A stretch of DNA of 36,072 nt, from NCBI GenBank assembly GCA_964409225.1, contig CAYPCM010000006.1, forward strand, positions 1-36,072. Reading direction: 5' to 3'. The translations under genes were made by a program, and so were the position numbers. This stretch comes from JACPXH01 sp964409225. GTDB lineage: Bacteria; Patescibacteriota; Minisyncoccia; JACPXH01. This document shows, in pieces, positions 25,697 to 31,644 of the stretch; the first letter of the stretch is position 1; each line of letters opens with the position of its first letter. Under the pieces are notes generated by a model, which saw only the letters and a program-made list of their open reading frames with translations, was not told the DNA's origin and ran no database searches.

Positions 25697-26896
25697 ATGC
25701 GCATCGCCTTCTACTCCGACACCTTCCTGCCACAGATAAATGGCGTGGTCAGATCACTGGTCACGCTGGCCGAGACGCTGCGCGACCGCGGCCACCAAAT
25801 CGAAATCCACACCGCCACCTCCTCAACCAAACCACTTTCCTTATTATCTCACGATCGTAACATAATTAGGAAAACGACCGCCCGGCTGTCGGAAGACGCG
25901 CAGTTGCCGGGCTGCCAGATAATTCGCTACCCCTCGTTTACGCTGCCGTTCTACCCGCAGTACCGCGTGGTCGTACCAACGCTTCGACGCTGGCGGCGCA
26001 TCAAAACCGCGCCTCAAATTATCCACACCCATACGCCTTTCGGCGCGGGCTGGGAAGCAGTGGCCGCGGCCAAACACCTGAGGCGTCCGCTCGTTGGCAC
26101 GCATCATACGCTTGCAGAAAAGTTCCGCACCTACCTGGCTTTTCTGCCGGCGTCATTCGGCCGCAAAATCTCACTCAAATACGCGGCCGCCTACTACCGC
26201 CGTTGCGACACGATACTCGCATCATCCAGGGCCGTGGCCGACGAGTTAAAAAAAGGCGGCTTGAATAAACCAGTTACATGGGTTTCAAACCCACTCGACC
26301 TTGGTCGATTCGTGGGTTCAGCATCGAAAGCCGAGCTCAAAGCGCATTTCGGACTTTCTGACCCGTCTCTCCTGTACCACGGCCGGATTGCTGCGGAAAA
26401 TAGACTTGAACTGCTGCTTGAAGCCGCGGCGGAATTGAAGAATAGTGCGCCCGGCGTGACGCTGGCCATTGCCGGCGACGGTCCGACTATGCCGAAACTT
26501 AAGCAGCTGGCAGAACGACTCGGGCTTAAGGGTGCCGTAAAGTTTACCGGCATGCTCCACGGACAAGACCTCGCTAACCTCATTACAGCTTCAGACATTT
26601 TTGTCTCTCCCAGCGATTCAGAAAACCAGTCCATGGCGCTTTTGGAAGCCATGGCCGCTGGACTGGCAATCGTTGCAGTCCGCGGCGGTGGTACCCCTGA
26701 ACACGTCAGAGAAGGAGAGAATGCTTTTCTGGCTGCGCCCGGCGACAGAAGCTCTCTTGCCTCCGGCGCACTTCGGCTACTTCAAAACCAGGAATTGCGC
26801 GCGCGTTTCGGCCTGGCCTCAAAAGAACTTGCCCAGCGCTTCGACCGACACCAAGTGGCACAAGAGTTGGAAAAGATATATGATTCGCTCGTATAA
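25697..26896 (+). CDS. GT4-family glycosyltransferase with an in-frame 38-bp palindrome
   Basis: 399 aa from ATG 25697; an upstream TTG at 25682 is less likely. A GT-B enzyme similar to diacylglycerol or phosphatidylinositol-type glycosyltransferases. The N-terminal domain begins MRIAFYSDTFLPQINGVVRSL. It continues through THTPFGAGWEAV and GTHHT, and the C-terminal donor-binding domain has HGRIAAENRLELLLEA, AIAGDGP and the E-x7-E-type motif SDSENQSMALLEAMAAGLAIVA. Residues 47-59 (SLLSHDRNIIRK) are encoded by a copy of the 38-bp palindrome (25836-25873), in a loop after the first Rossmann strands. The enzyme otherwise looks intact. It is one of two GT4 genes around a GIY-YIG gene. Confidence 0.9.
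   Translation: MRIAFYSDTFLPQINGVVRSLVTLAETLRDRGHQIEIHTATSSTKPLSLLSHDRNIIRKTTARLSEDAQLPGCQIIRYPSFTLPFYPQYRVVVPTLRRWRRIKTAPQIIHTHTPFGAGWEAVAAAKHLRRPLVGTHHTLAEKFRTYLAFLPASFGRKISLKYAAAYYRRCDTILASSRAVADELKKGGLNKPVTWVSNPLDLGRFVGSASKAELKAHFGLSDPSLLYHGRIAAENRLELLLEAAAELKNSAPGVTLAIAGDGPTMPKLKQLAERLGLKGAVKFTGMLHGQDLANLITASDIFVSPSDSENQSMALLEAMAAGLAIVAVRGGGTPEHVREGENAFLAAPGDRSSLASGALRLLQNQELRARFGLASKELAQRFDRHQVAQELEKIYDSLV
25836..25873. repeat. 38-bp palindrome family, copy 4 (degenerate, inside a gene)
   Basis: TTTCCTTATTATCTCACG then ATCGTAACATAATTAGGAAA. The outer arms are conserved apart from one substitution (A to T) in the left arm. The core matches the copy at 137 better than the perfect copies. 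It is read in frame within the GT4 gene and introduces no stop. Confidence 0.92.
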
Positions 26897-26909
26897 GCGA
26901 AGGTTTATT

Positions 26910-26943
26910 CCCTGAGCGAGGAGCGAAGCGACGAGTCGAAGGG
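26910..26943. repeat. REP-like palindrome, GAGCTTGTCGA family, copy 2 (interrupted)
   Basis: CCCTGAGC at the left and GTCGAAGGG at the right are the halves of the common CCCTGAGC-TT-GTCGAAGGG palindrome. They are separated by an extra 17 nt, GAGGAGCGAAGCGACGA. It lies 8 bp upstream of the GIY-YIG gene. Confidence 0.7.
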
Positions 26944-26951
26944 CTACCTAC

Positions 26952-27215
26952 ATGCCTTGGAAATGGTATGTATATATACTGGAATGCGTGGATAAAAGTT
27001 ACTATACCGGCATCACGTGGCGGCCAGATACGCGCTGGGCTCAACACCTTTCTCGTTTGGGATCGCGGTATACTGCCACACATACGCCAAGGCGAGTAGT
27101 TTATCTTGAAGAGTATGAAGAGCTCCACGTTGCTCGACGCAGAGAAAAACAGATTAAAGGTTGGACAAGAATTAAGAAAGAAAAACTCATAAAAGGCATA
27201 TGGACGAGATGGTAG
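26952..27215 (+). CDS. GIY-YIG nuclease domain protein
   Basis: 87 aa, a single GIY-YIG domain of the UPF0213/YhbQ-like type. The motif halves are YVYILEC (residues 6-12) and YYTGIT (17-22). W-R-PDTRWAQHL and the catalytic-type Arg and His follow. Next come YLEEYEELHVARRREKQIKGWTR, containing the conserved Glu-Arg-Lys segment, and a basic C-terminus. Standalone members are putative structure-specific endonucleases of unknown target. The gene sits between two GT4 genes to which it has no functional link. It is bracketed by two GAGCTTGTCGA-type palindromes, at 26910-26943 and 27217-27239, so it may be a mobile cassette. Confidence 0.92.
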   Translation: MPWKWYVYILECVDKSYYTGITWRPDTRWAQHLSRLGSRYTATHTPRRVVYLEEYEELHVARRREKQIKGWTRIKKEKLIKGIWTRW

Positions 27216-27216
27216 T

Positions 27217-27239
27217 CCGCCTTCGACAAGCTCAGGCGG
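27217..27239. repeat. REP-like palindrome, GAGCTTGTCGA family, copy 3
   Basis: CCGCCTTCGACAAGCTCAGGCGG: arms CCGCCT and AGGCGG with the core TTCGACAAGCTC. It starts one base after the stop of the GIY-YIG gene and ends 13 bp before the next ATG. Confidence 0.8.
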
Positions 27240-27252
27240 TAACAAAAATAAT

Positions 27253-28290
27253 ATGAACCCGAGCGTCTGCATCTATCTTGAGTACTACCATCTGGCCAAA
27301 GGACGCCTCTACCAGAACGTTGGTACCGGCCTGCTTTCGAGTTACCAAAACCAGAAAGCGGCGCTAGCGAAGGCGGAAATTCCAGTCACCGAATGGCACG
27401 AGGGTTTGCCGGCGGATTGCAACATCGTGCAGTTCAATACGCCGTGGCTGCGCTCGGTGTGGCTCATGCGCAAGATGAAACGCCAAGGGAAAAAAGTGAT
27501 TGTCTACGCCCACACGACAGCCGAAGACGCACAAGGAGTATTCTGGATGAATAAATACCTCCCCCTAAAACGCTATTTGAGGTGGGCGTACGGACAAGCA
27601 AATTTGGTGCTGTGTCCGTCTGAATACACGAAAGGACTTTTGCAAAAATATCCGGTTCGCACACGCCTCGAAGTCATCACCAACGGCGTTGACACAGAGC
27701 GGTTCAGGGATTCCGAAGAAAACCGCCGGAATATCCGCGAGCGGTTTGGACTGAAGGACCTGGTCGTATTTAACGTGGGCCTCGTCATCCCTCGAAAGGG
27801 AATAAACACCTTCATCAACCTCGCGCGCGCATTTCCGGAAAACCAATTCATCTGGTTCGGCAAGGTGTATTCTTCAACCGTGGCCGCGCAAAACTTGCCC
27901 AAAGACCTGCCCCAGAACATTCAGTTTCCCGGAAATATCGAGGGCGCGGAGCGCCTCTACGCGGCCGGCGACATTTTTGCGTTCCCATCGCTTGAAGAAA
28001 ACCAGGGCATGGTGATTTTGGAAGCCGCGGCGGTGGGCAGACCCATTCTCGTACGCGACATTCCGGTCTATGAAGGTTGGCTCAAGCACGAAGAAAATTG
28101 CCTTAAAGCCAAAGACGAAGCGGACTTCGCGGTGCAACTCAAGCGTTTGCTGGAGGACGCATCGCTCCGCGAACGCCTTGTCGCCAATGCCAAAATCACG
28201 GCCCAGCACCACGGTCTCGAGGCGGTCGCAAACCGACTCAAGGAAATGTACGCATCATTACTCACTGATGAACTCAAAACTCAAAACTGA
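27253..28290 (+). CDS. GT4-family glycosyltransferase
   Basis: 345 aa, GT-B fold. The N-terminal part carries GRLYQNVGTGLLSSY, which suits an acceptor-binding Gly-rich loop, and VIVYAHTTAED. The middle has PSEYTKGLLQKY and ITNGVDTERF. The C-terminal donor domain has VFNVGLVIPRKGINTFINLA and the E-x7-E-type segment SLEENQGMVILEAAAVGRPILV. It resembles processive or diglycosyl-diacylglycerol synthases, which add a sugar to a membrane lipid. With the flippase-like, hydrolase, second GT4 and PAP2 genes nearby, a glycolipid pathway is plausible. The donor and acceptor cannot be read from the sequence. Confidence 0.9.
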   Translation: MNPSVCIYLEYYHLAKGRLYQNVGTGLLSSYQNQKAALAKAEIPVTEWHEGLPADCNIVQFNTPWLRSVWLMRKMKRQGKKVIVYAHTTAEDAQGVFWMNKYLPLKRYLRWAYGQANLVLCPSEYTKGLLQKYPVRTRLEVITNGVDTERFRDSEENRRNIRERFGLKDLVVFNVGLVIPRKGINTFINLARAFPENQFIWFGKVYSSTVAAQNLPKDLPQNIQFPGNIEGAERLYAAGDIFAFPSLEENQGMVILEAAAVGRPILVRDIPVYEGWLKHEENCLKAKDEADFAVQLKRLLEDASLRERLVANAKITAQHHGLEAVANRLKEMYASLLTDELKTQN

Positions 28291-28447
28291 CGGTTACACC
28301 GTCATCCTGAGGGAGTCCGCCGTGCGGACGCCCGAAGCCAGCCTGCCGGACAGGCAGGGATCTCGAGATCCCTCGCTTCGCTCGGGATGACGCTTCGCGC
28401 CACTTTTGGTTTTGCGTTTTGAACTTTGAGTTTTGAACTCGCTCCCA
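28264..28447. repeat. Composite palindromic repeat, GTCATCCTGAG type inside an A/T-word repeat
   Basis: The outer layer is GAACTCAAAACTCAAAAC (28270-28287) facing GTTTTGAACTTTGAGTTTTGAACTC (28415-28439). The inner layer is GTCATCCTGAG (28301-28311) facing CTCGGGATGAC (28381-28391). Within it lie three hairpins: GTCCGC-cgt-GCGGAC (28315-28329), GCCTG-ccgga-CAGGC (28341-28355), and the perfect 16-bp GGGATCTCGAGATCCC (28357-28372). The left outer arm overlaps the end of the GT4 gene. Confidence 0.8.
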
Positions 28448-28448
28448 T

Positions 28449-29084
28449 ATGCGCCAAATCATCAATCGCTGGAGAACCCTTCTCAAAATCCGCTGGCTTG
28501 TTCTCTTTTTCCTCGTGAGCATCCTTGCAGTCCTTTCTAGTTTAAAACTTCAGGCGGTTACCGGCCGCTACGCCGACAGAACTCCTGCTTTCCCCGTGCC
28601 CGACCTTATTCTCGACCGCATCCCGGCCGTGGATCTCGAATGGCTCATTGTTTGGGGATACCTTGGACTTTTGGTTTTTGGCATTGCTGCGATCGCGATC
28701 TATGAACCCGAACGACTGCCATTTGCTCTCATAACTTTTGCGCTGTTCGTGTTTGTTCGGGCGCTGTTTGTAACACTTACGCACCTGGCCCCGCCGGGAG
28801 ACGCGATTGAACCGGACTTCCGTTTTCGATTCCTGCAGGGGCTATCGTTTTACAACGATCTGTTTTTCTCCGGCCACACGGGCTTTCCGTTTTTGGTGTT
28901 CCTGTTGGTTCAAAAACGCTGGGTGAGGTATGTGTTTTTGACGGCGTCATTTGCAATGGGTGCGGCGGTGCTTTTCACGCACCTGCATTATTCGATCGAC
29001 GTCTTCGCCGCGTTCTTCATCACCTATGCCATCTACAAAATGTCCGAGCGGCTGTTCGGCCGGTGGCGGATGGAATCCCCTTGA
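28449..29084 (+). CDS. PAP2/sphingomyelin-synthase-like membrane phosphatase
   Basis: 211 aa with about six transmembrane helices. The active-site motifs of the PAP2_C (lipid phosphatase/phosphotransferase) group are present: FVRALFVTLTHLAPP as motif 1, SGHTGFPF with H143 as motif 2, and HLHYSIDVFAAFF with H180 and D184 as motif 3. Such enzymes remove phosphate from, or move head groups between, membrane lipids on the outer face of the membrane. It lies at the end of the lipid-glycosylation-like gene row, after a composite repeat, and the next feature is a 38-bp palindrome 22 bp past its stop. Confidence 0.85.
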   Translation: MRQIINRWRTLLKIRWLVLFFLVSILAVLSSLKLQAVTGRYADRTPAFPVPDLILDRIPAVDLEWLIVWGYLGLLVFGIAAIAIYEPERLPFALITFALFVFVRALFVTLTHLAPPGDAIEPDFRFRFLQGLSFYNDLFFSGHTGFPFLVFLLVQKRWVRYVFLTASFAMGAAVLFTHLHYSIDVFAAFFITYAIYKMSERLFGRWRMESP

Positions 29085-29106
29085 ATGAGTTATCCTTCTG
29101 ATTCGT

Positions 29107-29144
29107 TTTCCTAATTATCTCACGTACGTGAGATAATTAGGAAA
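29107..29144. repeat. 38-bp palindrome family, copy 5 (perfect, variant core)
   Basis: A perfect palindrome with centre CTCACGTACGTGAG. Compared with copies 2 and 3, both symmetrical positions changed together (A to C on the left, T to G on the right), so pairing is kept. It lies 10 bp upstream of the next ATG. Confidence 0.97.
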
Positions 29145-29154
29145 TAAAGATTCT

Positions 29155-29463
29155 ATGGACATCATCATACAACCAGCTGAAAGCACCTTGAATCTCATGC
29201 GTCGGTGTGGCTACGCGCCGCATCCGGCTGACGGCCAAAGCTTCATTCGGCGAGCCGGACCGAACCCGTATCCGCGGTTTCATATCTATGTGGTGCCGGA
29301 AGGGGATACGAGCATCCGGTTGCGCCTCCATTTGGACCAGAAAAAGCCCTCGTATGAGGGGTCAACCGCGCATAGCGGAGAATATGACGGAGAAGTGGTG
29401 CAGAGAGAAGCGGAACGAATCAAAACCCTCCTGCATTTCGACTTCGAGACTGCTGGGTCTTGA
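29155..29463 (+). CDS. Unknown protein, 102 aa
   Basis: Begins MDIIIQPAESTLNLMRRCGY, continues FIRRAGPNPYPRFHIYVVPEG and RLRLHLDQKKPSYEGSTAHSGEYDGEVVQREAERIKTLL. The pattern is a compact alpha/beta fold with a histidine-bearing strand (RLRLHLDQKKPSY) and a final helix. No signal or membrane segment is present. The ATG follows the 38-bp palindrome by only 10 bp with no Shine-Dalgarno, so initiation may depend on the palindrome or be leaderless; the palindrome contains a -10-like GATAAT. Its stop overlaps the -35 box of the next promoter. I cannot name a family. Confidence 0.75.
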   Translation: MDIIIQPAESTLNLMRRCGYAPHPADGQSFIRRAGPNPYPRFHIYVVPEGDTSIRLRLHLDQKKPSYEGSTAHSGEYDGEVVQREAERIKTLLHFDFETAGS

Positions 29464-29488
29464 CAAGGATTCCCACCGAGACTATAAT
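29460..29488 (+). promoter_or_regulatory. Consensus sigma70 promoter of the structured RNA region
   Basis: TTGACA (29460-29465), exactly 17-nt spacer, TATAAT (29483-29488): both hexamers perfect. Transcription would start about 29495. No protein-coding gene lies downstream before the terminator at 29968. Confidence 0.88.
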
Positions 29489-29683
29489 GCGAGCACCAGA
29501 TTGAAACGAGGGGCCTCCGGCCTTTGCTGGCAGCAATATCGCCGGGAATGAAGCCAAAATCGGACCCATCGCCGATGGAGGCGGAACCGGCGACAACGCC
29601 GCCTAGCCCCTTACTAGAAGGGCGGCAAGTTGCAGGTTGCGGCGATACGGGATGGGACGTTCGCCGCTGCGCTGGATGCGGAT

Positions 29684-29752
29684 CGGAAGGTCGTCTAGAG
29701 GCCGAGGACGCCTGCTGAGCGGGAAACGTGGGTTCAAATCCCACTCTTCCGA
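29684..29752 (+). tRNA. tRNA-like module with shortened anticodon arm (not a standard tRNA)
   Basis: The acceptor CGGAAGG/TCTTCCG is followed by TC, a D-arm GTCTAGAGGCCGAGGAC like that of tRNA-Glu, and a perfect T-arm GTGGG-TTCAAAT-CCCAC. The anticodon arm is only 13 nt: CCTGC, then TGA, then GCGGG, so there is no seven-base loop and no usable anticodon. The acceptor stem continues as a longer helix with TGCGGAT/ATCCGCA outside it, which is not normal for a mature tRNA, and no CCA is encoded. It could be a tRNA-derived structural domain or a decayed tRNA-Glu. Confidence 0.55.
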
Positions 29753-29967
29753 TCCGCAACGCTCGTTCTTTCCTCGGCGCAGATGCTGCTACACCGTGCT
29801 GATGCAGGTTCTGCGCCGTAACGACTAGAGTGCGGGCGGGCGCTAAACGTTCTGCTTGCTTGGTACGGCGATCCGGCCGTGCGCTGCCCGCACTCTCTCT
29901 TGATCTTTCTCGGCGCATCCGCGCCGTTAACCCCGAAAGGAGGTGGTGCCTACTGAAGGCCCCGTGA

Positions 29968-29998
29968 GTCCCTGCTGCTGTGGCAGGGGCTTCTTTTA
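29968..29998 (+). terminator. Intrinsic terminator of the structured RNA
   Basis: Stem GTCCCTGC (29968-29975) with GCAGGGGC (29983-29990), including one G-U pair, 7-nt loop, then TTCTTTTATTTATT. Confidence 0.8.
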
Positions 29999-30025
29999 TT
30001 TATTCCCACGCCCATGCAACGAACC

Positions 30026-30063
30026 GTTCCTAATTATATCACGTACGTGAGATAATTAGGAAA
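30026..30063. repeat. 38-bp palindrome family, copy 6 (hybrid)
   Basis: The left half carries the ATATCAC type of copies 2 and 3, and the right half the GTGAGAT type of copy 5. The first base is G instead of T. It is thus a mosaic of the two variants with a single central-arm mismatch. With copy 5 it brackets the 102-aa gene and the structured RNA. Confidence 0.95.
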
Positions 30064-30109
30064 ACCATCGTTGCGAGAGGTATCCCCCAACCGAACACCA
30101 GGAGTTTGT

Positions 30110-31162
30110 TTATTTCAGCACGCTCCCCACGAAATCCTTGTGGCCGCGGAGAAATTCACTCCAGTTCATCACACGTTTCCCGGCAAGCTGGACCGTTACC
30201 GCCTCCAGCAATCCGTCGCCAGTGATGACCCCTGCAGCCGTAACCGTGCCGGACAACGCTACGTTCCCGTCATTCTGAGGTGACTCCGCAGAGTCATCCC
30301 GAGTCGAAGACGAAGGACCTCCCGAAGAATCTCGGTGCACTTCGAGATTCTTCGCCTCGGGAAGCGGGACACCCCTCGGCTCAGAATGACGGGTTGCGCT
30401 TGCTGCCAAAAACTTGATAACCGACACTTCGCTACCTCGCCTCCACTCGGTCCACGCTCCGGGCCACGGATCAAACGCGCGCACTTGCCGCTCAATCTCA
30501 ATTGCTCCTTTTGACCAGTCAATCCGACCGTCTTCTTTGGTGAGAATCTTGGTGAACGTGGCGTCAGCGTGATCTTGTTCGGTTGGCTTCATGTTACCCG
30601 CGATCCAACGCGGGATAACCTCCGCAAGCATTCGACCGCCGATACGAGCGAGTTTCGGGGTAAGCGCCGCGGTTGTCTCGTCGCCGCGCGATTCGATTTC
30701 TTCCTGCGCTAAAATCGGCCCGTGATCCACCTCGGCATCCATAAGCATGATCGTAACTCCGGTTTTCGTGTCGCCGTTCAAAATGGTGTAGGGGATTGGC
30801 GAAGCCCCGCGCCATCTGGGCAACAGCGACGGGTGCACGTTGATCGCGCCGTGTTTGGGAATGTCCAAAATTGCTTGCGGGATGATTTTCCCGTAAGCCG
30901 CCACGATGATTAAATCCGATTCAAACGACCGGAGCTGTTCAATAAACTCCGGCGGCTTAATCTTCTCCGGCTTCAAAACTCCAACACCGTTCGCCTTAGC
31001 AAACGCCGCCACCGGCGATTCGGTCATCACTTGCTTCCTACCAACCGGTTTATCCGGCGCGGTAATAACCACAGCTGGCTCAAAACCGCTCTTCAAAAGC
31101 TCTTCCAGCACAATCCGGCTGAACTCTGGAGTGCCGAAGTAAAGAAGTCTGACTCTTGACAT
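30110..31162 (-). CDS. fmt: Methionyl-tRNA formyltransferase with an in-frame repeat insertion
   Basis: Formylates initiator Met-tRNA with 10-formyl-tetrahydrofolate. The catalytic domain is intact: YFGTPEFS at the N-terminus, VAAYGKIIP, then INVHPSLLPRWRGASPI with N108 and H110, and D146 in EVDHGPI. The C-terminal OB-like domain has WPGAW and ends KRVMNWSEFLRGHKDF. Residues about 257-299 (from TRHSEPRGVPLPEAK to AESPQND) are encoded by a 126-bp palindromic element (30267-30392). That is exactly 42 codons; without it the protein would be 308 aa, the usual Fmt size. fmt normally sits beside def. Here a membrane-protein gene on the other strand separates them. Confidence 0.95.
   Translation of the reverse strand: MSRVRLLYFGTPEFSRIVLEELLKSGFEPAVVITAPDKPVGRKQVMTESPVAAFAKANGVGVLKPEKIKPPEFIEQLRSFESDLIIVAAYGKIIPQAILDIPKHGAINVHPSLLPRWRGASPIPYTILNGDTKTGVTIMLMDAEVDHGPILAQEEIESRGDETTAALTPKLARIGGRMLAEVIPRWIAGNMKPTEQDHADATFTKILTKEDGRIDWSKGAIEIERQVRAFDPWPGAWTEWRRGSEVSVIKFLAASATRHSEPRGVPLPEAKNLEVHRDSSGGPSSSTRDDSAESPQNDGNVALSGTVTAAGVITGDGLLEAVTVQLAGKRVMNWSEFLRGHKDFVGSVLK
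30267..30392. repeat. In-frame 126-bp palindromic element inside fmt
   Basis: Terminal inverted repeats CCGTCATTCTGAG (30267-30279) and CTCAGAATGACGG (30380-30392) are perfect. Inside are GACTC-cgca-GAGTC (30282-30295) and a perfect 12-bp hairpin CGAAGAATCTCG (30323-30334) with CGAGATTCTTCG (30343-30354). The ends resemble GTCATCCTGAG at 28301. The length is a multiple of three and the frame used has no stop. Confidence 0.92.
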
Positions 31163-31245
31163 AAATATACTCTGTGTGCTACGTTATTTTCAGACAAATT
31201 GGGGCCGATCAACCATAGGCTGATCAAAGCCAAAGGAGGGACGAG

Positions 31246-31617
31246 ATGGCACGGTGGATACTCGGCATTCTCTTTTACGGGCTGTTATGGGTCCACCTCG
31301 CGATATTCTTCTGGCTGTACCTATACCCCTACGGAGGGTATGTGGTGGCGTTCTTAATAGGAGTGGCGGTGCCTGCTCTCTGGACCTTCGTCGCAACGGC
31401 TTCGCTCGGTGTAAGGGAGAAACCAGCGGCGATCGTTGTCTTAGGGAAATGCCTAGTATTTACGGTTTACTCTATCCTTGCCGCCGCGTTCGCAGGCGCG
31501 TTGGCGGTGGAAGGACCGTGGGGTTGGGCCCGACTCACAAGCATTGCCGCAGTGGGGCTGCTCGCCCGAGTTACGCGGCTCAACTACAAGCAGGCAGCCC
31601 TCAAGTACGGCTTGTAA
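31246..31617 (+). CDS. Small unknown membrane protein, 123 aa
   Basis: ATG 31246 follows AAAGGAGGGACGAG, a strong ribosome-binding site. Four hydrophobic helices are visible: ILGILFYGLLWVHLAIFFWL, VVAFLIGVAVPALWTFVA, AIVVLGKCLVFTVYSILAAAFAG and LTSIAAVGLLARV. The protein ends KQAALKYGL. No family is recognised. It lies on the plus strand between def and fmt, which are on the minus strand and usually adjacent in bacteria, and has its own terminator, so it appears to be a later insertion. Confidence 0.75.
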   Translation: MARWILGILFYGLLWVHLAIFFWLYLYPYGGYVVAFLIGVAVPALWTFVATASLGVREKPAAIVVLGKCLVFTVYSILAAAFAGALAVEGPWGWARLTSIAAVGLLARVTRLNYKQAALKYGL

Positions 31618-31644
31618 TCGAGGCACAGGTCTTTCCGGTTTCTC

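Larger units (their letters stand above)
29495..29998 (+). ncRNA. Candidate structured ncRNA (about 500 nt) with tRNA-like module
   Basis: This gene-free stretch runs from a perfect promoter to a terminator and is packed with perfect stems. They are GCGGCGA/TCGCCGC (29639-29645, 29661-29667), a 13-bp stem (29677-29689 with 29746-29758) closing the tRNA-like module, and CGGCGCAGA/TCTGCGCCG (29775-29783, 29810-29818). Further on are an 11-bp stem (29827-29837 with 29886-29896) and CGGCGC-atcc-GCGCCG (29911-29926). AAAGGAGGTG (29936-29945) is a perfect complement to the 16S 3' tail, with no start codon at proper distance. I find no RNase P, tmRNA, SRP or 6S signatures. One forward ORF (29524-29718) runs through the stems and looks incidental. 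Confidence 0.6.

Noticed and set aside
29524..29718. A 64-aa forward ORF in the structured RNA region
   Set aside because: It runs through the perfect stems and ends inside the tRNA-like module; composition looks like read-through of GC-rich stems and there is no ribosome-binding site.
29684..29752. Functional serine tRNA with anticodon GCU (loop CTGCTGA)
   Set aside because: Only three pairs could form beside that loop, the variable arm is too short for tRNA-Ser, and the D-arm is of Glu type.
29495..29998. Identification as RNase P RNA, tmRNA, SRP RNA or 6S RNA
   Set aside because: The conserved RNase P box GAGGAAAGTCC, tmRNA end sequences, the SRP GGAAGGAAGCAGCC loop and a single long 6S-like hairpin are all absent.
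29946..30050. A GTG-initiated ORF after AAAGGAGGTG
   Set aside because: The start is too close to the SD core and the frame crosses the terminator and into the 38-bp palindrome.
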